Assembly: GCF_008728515.1 (NCBI RefSeq)
Contig: NC_044981.1
Span: forward strand, 133,983,937 to 134,047,936
DNA length: 64,000 bases
Direction: 5' to 3'
Origin: Papio anubis
Lineage: Eukaryota > Chordata > Mammalia > Primates > Cercopithecidae
In this document: piece after piece, positions 59,444 to 64,000 of the stretch
How positions within the stretch are numbered: position 1 is the first letter of the stretch
How the letters are laid out: every line of letters starts with the position of its first letter
Notes under the pieces: generated by a model
Database searches by the model: none
What the model was told of the DNA's origin: nothing
The model's input: only the letters and a program-made list of their open reading frames with translations
Translations under genes and position numbers: made by a program

Positions 59444-59456
59444 GAAAATAATTCAT

Positions 59457-61265
59457 TTGCTACCAAGCTAAAAACTGCATCTACCTCATTCAATAATAAC
59501 CAAGGACAAAATGAATTGTAACAAAAATTTAATATATATTTGACTAGATCTAATTAGCATTTCATATGATATTTAAAATGTTTTAGCGGTGTTTTTACTG
59601 GGTCATATTGGAAGGTGCCTTTTGAATAGGAACTCAACTTGAGTGACTAATCCTGCACTTCATAGGCACAATGTTTCACCTCTTATTTAATAAAAATTTC
59701 AAAAAGTAGACAATTGGTAAGATGTTTTCATTAACTCTAAAGGGGCTCAGCAAACTAATCAAAGGCATAAGCTTAGTCTATCAGATTGAGCAGTTTCTAA
59801 ATGGCCACCTCATCTGATGCTAAGCTTCAAATGGATGAATGTAATTGTTTTAAATGTTGCTACTTGTAAGTTAAAACACAATAGTAGCATCTATATTAAA
59901 TGGCTAATATGAATAATCAAGGGTATATATTTAATTTAGATTTACTATTATAGGCATATTTTCATGTGTTATATCATCATATTTCACAAAATTTGTTTTC
60001 CAATCAATTGCTTGATACTACAGTGTGTTTCTAATGTATGCAATCGTCTGTGAGTTTGAATTTATATTGGCAAAATAATCATCTCTATCCCTTGGAGGTA
60101 TGGGTTTAGGTCACAAATTTGAGGACCATAATTATCATTTGTTTTTCCCACTGTTAAAGCAGAGAGAGAAGTGATTTTGAGAAATTAAGTAGTTCAGCAC
60201 AATTGCTTTACATATGAACATTTTTATTTGCTTCATACCCCATCCATGTTTAAGAGAAATGAGTTTCAAAAGACTAACCTAAATCTTTAAAGTTTGTATG
60301 ACTTCAGGACTCATTGCTGTTGAAGGCAAAATTAAAGTACCGAAAAGTTCCTTTTGAACAGGAACTTAAGTGAATAAACCCAGTGCCTTATAGACTTAAG
60401 TTCCACATACAAAAGAGCAAATATATAAATGCAAAGGGAAAAAGGAGCAGTTAAGGGAGGTCATTTCAAACAACTGTCATAAACAACAATAATCATTTAT
60501 GAAACTTAGTAAAATAAAACACTCTCACTAATACCTTAATTTCTAATGTCTTTAACTAATTAAGTTAAATTCATTGTAGACAGATTAAAATACAAACTAT
60601 CTCAAGTAAAATGCATCTATTTTTTCAAAATATATAATTGTGGCTGTATCATTGATTTTTCAACTCATGCTTCTTATTTTAGTGGTATGTACTCCCAGAT
60701 GAGTAATCTAATGGAAATATTTTACATAATAGCACAAAATACAGGACATTTCCCTCCCTGTACCATAGATACCTTGTCAAGTTGATTTAATTAAGAATGC
60801 ATTATAAGGTTATTATGATAGGAAGTAAGCTTTGTTTACAAATTTTAAAACCATCAGATTATTTTATTCATTCAAAAAACCTTTAGTGACAGAATTGATT
60901 AACTGGTCAACAAAAATTCATGATTTCTCTCAGGAATGTAAGCATTTCTATTGGGAAGCAGCTGTCTATGCAAAGTCTATAATTCCAATCCTTTGTGAGT
61001 AAAAGAGATGGATGCCACTTCAGGCTGAGAAACAACAGCTCTGGTTTATTCTCACTCTTTTCTGACCTGCCAGATAAATGCAGAGGACTTCAAGGTCCTA
61101 AAGGATATTGAAGATACAGAATGGAAAGAGCTTAAGGTCTTGAATCACTGGATACAAGGCTACTTATCAACCAAGAACACCTATATTAGACTATTACTTG
61201 AGCAGAAAAGAAAAAAACTCTACTTATATAAACTCACCAAAAGGAAAAAAATTTTGCTTTCTTTC
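59457..61265. other. unassigned DNA, second-longest stretch without recognised repeats
   Basis: No gene recognised. It contains a diverged direct repeat of about 70 bp (59611-59679 and 60341-60406). It is a reasonable place to look for conserved non-coding sequence. Confidence 0.4.
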
Positions 61266-61280
61266 TAAATTTTATAACTT

Positions 61281-61586
61281 TTCTTTCTTTCTTTCTTTTT
61301 TTTCTTTGGCAGAGTCTCACTCTGTCACCCAGGCTGGAGAGCAGAGGCACAATCGTGGCTCGCTGCAACCTCCGCCTCCTGGGTTCAACCAATTCTCCTG
61401 TCTCAGCCTCCCAAGTAGCTGGGATTACAGGGGCGTGCCACCATGCCTGACTAATTTCTGTATTTTTATTAGAGACAAGGTTTTGCCATGTTGGCCAAGC
61501 TAATCTCAAACTCCTGACCTCAGGTGATCCACCTGCCTCAGCCTCCCAGAGTGCTGGAATTGTAAGTGTGAGCCACCACACTGGCC
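61281..61586 (-). mobile_element. AluS-like Alu, antisense
   Basis: Antisense Alu with a (TTTC)n tail. Target duplication taaattttataactt (61266-61280) against taaattttatagctt (61587-61601), one mismatch. Confidence 0.92.
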
Positions 61587-61989
61587 TAAATTTTATAGCT
61601 TCTGATATCATCTTAACTAATATAGATATTGGTAATTTGAAGTGGGATACATCCTTTGAAAAATGCCTTGAATGTGTCACAGTGGCTTAGTGATCAGACA
61701 ATGAAGAAATTGATAACAGAAATGGAAAATACGAAAGACTCTATTAGGCAATGGCAAAAGATTTGGTAAAACTGTCAACATCAATACGCTGAAAGTCATT
61801 CAGCCTATAGCTCTAGAGGAAAGGTTAGAAAAAATCAGAATGTCGATATGGTAGTATAAATTTGTTATTAGCCCCCTATGATATTTTGTATTGTTGTATA
61901 TTTTAATTTTTCACATATTTTAAGAACTACAAATAATTACTATTATTGTTGTTTTAAAAATAGTATGTGATTGGATTTATCCACATATT

Positions 61990-63560
61990 TATCTTTACCT
62001 CTTGAATTTACATGTTTCTATCTCAAATTATTTTACTTCTGCCTGAGGAATTTCCTAAGTGTTTCTGTTCATTCAGATCTGCTGGTGGTGACTTCTCATT
62101 CTTTATTTTTCTGAAAATGTTATTAATTATTTTGTCTACATTTTGAAGGGTTATTTGCTTGATGTAGAATTCAGGTAGGCAATTTTTCTCTAGCATTTTT
62201 AAGGTGTCATCCTATTGATTTCTGGCTTCCATCATGATTTTGTTTTATGTATGTATTTTTTAACTTTCATTTTACGTTCAAGGGTACATGTGTTGATTTG
62301 TGTTATGGGTAAATTTTATGTCACCTGAGTTTGGTGTACAGATTATTTCATCAGCCAGGTAATAAGCATAGTACCCTATAGGTGGTTTTTTGATCCTCTC
62401 CCTATTTCCACCCTTTACCCACAAGCAGGCCCTAGTCTCTGTTGTTCTCTTGTGTCCACGTGTATTCAGTGTTCAGCTCTCACTTGTAAGTGAGAACATG
62501 TGGCATTTGGTTTTGTGTTCCTGTGTTAATTTGCTTAGGATAATGGCTTCCAGCTCTATCTATGTTGCCATAAATGACATGATCTTGTTCCTTTTTATGG
62601 CTGCATAGTATTCTATATTATATATGTACCATATCTTCTTTATCCATCTACCATTGAGGGGCATTTAGTTTGATTTCATGTCTTTGTTATTGTGAATAGT
62701 GCTGAGATGAATATACGCATGGATGTGTCTTTATGTTAGAACAATTTATAGTCTTTTGGGTATATACCCAATAACAGATTGCGGGGTCAAATAATTTTGT
62801 TCTGAGTTCCTTGAGGAATTGCCACACAGCTTTTCACAATGGCTGAACTAATGTATACTACCACCAGTAGCATATAAGCATTAAGCATTTGCTTTTTGCC
62901 ACAACCTTGCTAGCATCTATTATTTTTTGACTTTTTAATAAATGGCTTCCATAATTTCTGCTGAGTATTTACCTGTCAGACTTTGAAGGTGAAGTGTCTT
63001 TTTCACTTTTCCTGCTTTTAAGATTTTCTATTAGACTTTGGTTTTCAGAGTTTTGCTATTATATGCCTGCGTATGATTTATTTGTATTTGTTATGCTGGA
63101 TGTTTTCTAGCACAGTCCTTCTCTGAGTCTTTCTCTTGAGTCCTTTATCAGTTGTTAAAAAAAATCCTGGCTATGATCCATTCAAATATTACTTCTGCTA
63201 CACTTTTTACTTTTTCCTGGAACTCCTGATCATATCCATGTGTTTCATATGTCTCTAATGTCCTTTCTCTTTTGAGCATTCAGGCCTCAGATTTTCTATT
63301 GAATCCTATCCTCTACTGTTTTTAAATTTCTATAGGGCTTAATTTGAGCCTTGAGTATCAATTTGCTTTACAATTTGTAATTTGATAACAACTTCTCTAA
63401 CTTTTCATCTTTTTCCCATTTTTCTAAATTCTTTAATGCATTAATTACAGCTATGTTAATGTTTCTATCTGCTAACTCTAATAACAGAATCACCCTGTGG
63501 ATTTGCTATATGGTCTGGCATTTTCTTTGTATTTCTGATCATATTATCCTATCGCTTAAC
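61990..63560 (-). mobile_element. antisense old L1 (L1M) ORF1/5' region
   Basis: Reads as antisense of an old L1: 'tcattctttatttttctgaa', 'ctggcttcca', then after the inserted L1 'tttctgctgagtatttacct', 'tgcttttaagattttctatt' and 'tgatccattcaaatattac'. Borders approximate. Confidence 0.5.
62236..62942 (-). mobile_element. 5'-truncated primate L1, antisense
   Basis: Antisense tail and 3' UTR ('gggtacatgtgttgatttgt') followed by the ORF2 C-terminus, ending 'ttttttgactttttaataaa'. Target duplication tggcttccatcat (62223-62235) against tggcttccataat (62943-62955), one mismatch. It lies inside the old antisense L1. Confidence 0.85.
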
Positions 63561-63760
63561 ATGTCTAGTGGTATTTAATGAAACACACAAATTGTGTGTG
63601 AAAAGTTGTGGTGACTCCAAACAATATTGACTTCTTCCAGATAAGTTTTCCCCACCAATTGCTGCTTGACAAATGAAATCGAGAGGCATAGCTATCCTCA
63701 TAATATAATCAGGGACTCAGCTAAGTCAAGTCTGGATTGCTGTTTTGTTGAGGCTCCTTT

Positions 63761-63845
63761 AGTTTGTACTCATTCCTATGAGTACAATTCCTATGAGTAC
63801 TCATTCCTATGAGTACAAACTCCTAGTTTGTACTTTTTCGTACTC
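63761..63845. repeat. quasi-palindromic cluster of GTACTCAT/ATGAGTAC words
   Basis: 'agtttgtactcat' (63761-63773) and its exact reverse complement (63809-63821) enclose two more copies of 'cctatgagtac'. A third 'agtttgtac' follows at 63825, then 'gtactcat'. Both direct and inverted symmetry are present. Confidence 0.88.
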
Positions 63846-64000
63846 ATAATTGGGAGTCAAAGATCTCCTCAGGGCTTTCCCCTGACATCAGGCTGTGTTC
63901 ACTAGGGCCCCTTCCCCTGGTAGATCTTGATCAGTACTCCTGTGTAAGACAGGTAACAGTAAACCAGGTCATGAAGGGGCTTATAGGCCATTGTGAGAAC
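63846..64000. other. unassigned DNA at the window end
   Basis: The last 40 bases ('caggtcatgaaggggcttat') resemble a common old interspersed repeat phrase, but too little is present to call it. Confidence 0.3.

Overview
The window is primate nuclear DNA, most likely from an Old World monkey (macaque/baboon type). Seven AluY copies carry the 'ctcaagcc' start; five of them also carry a 'gatccggcc' 3' end, both expected of cercopithecid AluYR lineages rather than of human AluY. I found no convincing host protein-coding exon, tRNA, rRNA or CpG island. The sequence is AT-rich, probably intergenic or deep-intronic, and most of it is built from transposable elements inserted into one another.

Layout. 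1-4.9 kb: mostly unassigned sequence with one MLT1-type LTR and an old L1 tail. 4.9-11.3 kb: an old sense L1 whose body is broken by a pogo/hAT-like fragment, two antisense L1 pieces and an MLT1 LTR. 12.6-15.3 kb: an antisense primate L1 carrying an Alu with an internal duplication. 15.4-24.3 kb: an old sense L1 split at least seven times by an AluY, an L1PA tail, an Alu fragment, an LTR-like element (itself holding an MST LTR and an AluJ), an AluS, a twin-primed inverted L1PA and another LTR-like piece. 24.3-28.5 kb: the quietest region, with a MADE1 mariner MITE. 28.5-34.6 kb: one nearly full-length L1PA with perfect target-site duplications and broken ORF1 and ORF2. 35-37.4 kb: AluY and an old L1. 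37.5-49.9 kb: a long antisense L1 cut by an MST LTR, a complete THE1 provirus, an Alu, a solo THE1 LTR, another L1 tail with an AluY, an ERV1-type LTR fragment and, within a 79-bp tandem array, an antisense MaLR LTR. 49.9-54.4 kb: L2, AluS and a MER11-type solo LTR with an AluY inside. 54.4-59.4 kb: a palindromic MITE, an old L1, a Tigger2-like DNA transposon and three young AluYs in 1.9 kb. 59.5-64 kb: mostly unassigned DNA, an AluS and an old antisense L1 with a younger L1 tail inside it.

Nothing here works together as a pathway or operon. The value of the window is its insertion history: many elements keep readable target-site duplications, so their order of arrival can be read directly. 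The most unusual local structures are a 17-bp perfect hairpin at the edge of a solo LTR, a 79-bp tandem array in a presumed L1 5' UTR, an Alu with a 78-bp internal duplication, a twin-primed L1 with junction microhomology, a MADE1 hairpin of the kind that gives miR-548 precursors, and a quasi-palindrome near the right end. Family names come from memory of consensus sequences, not from a database search.
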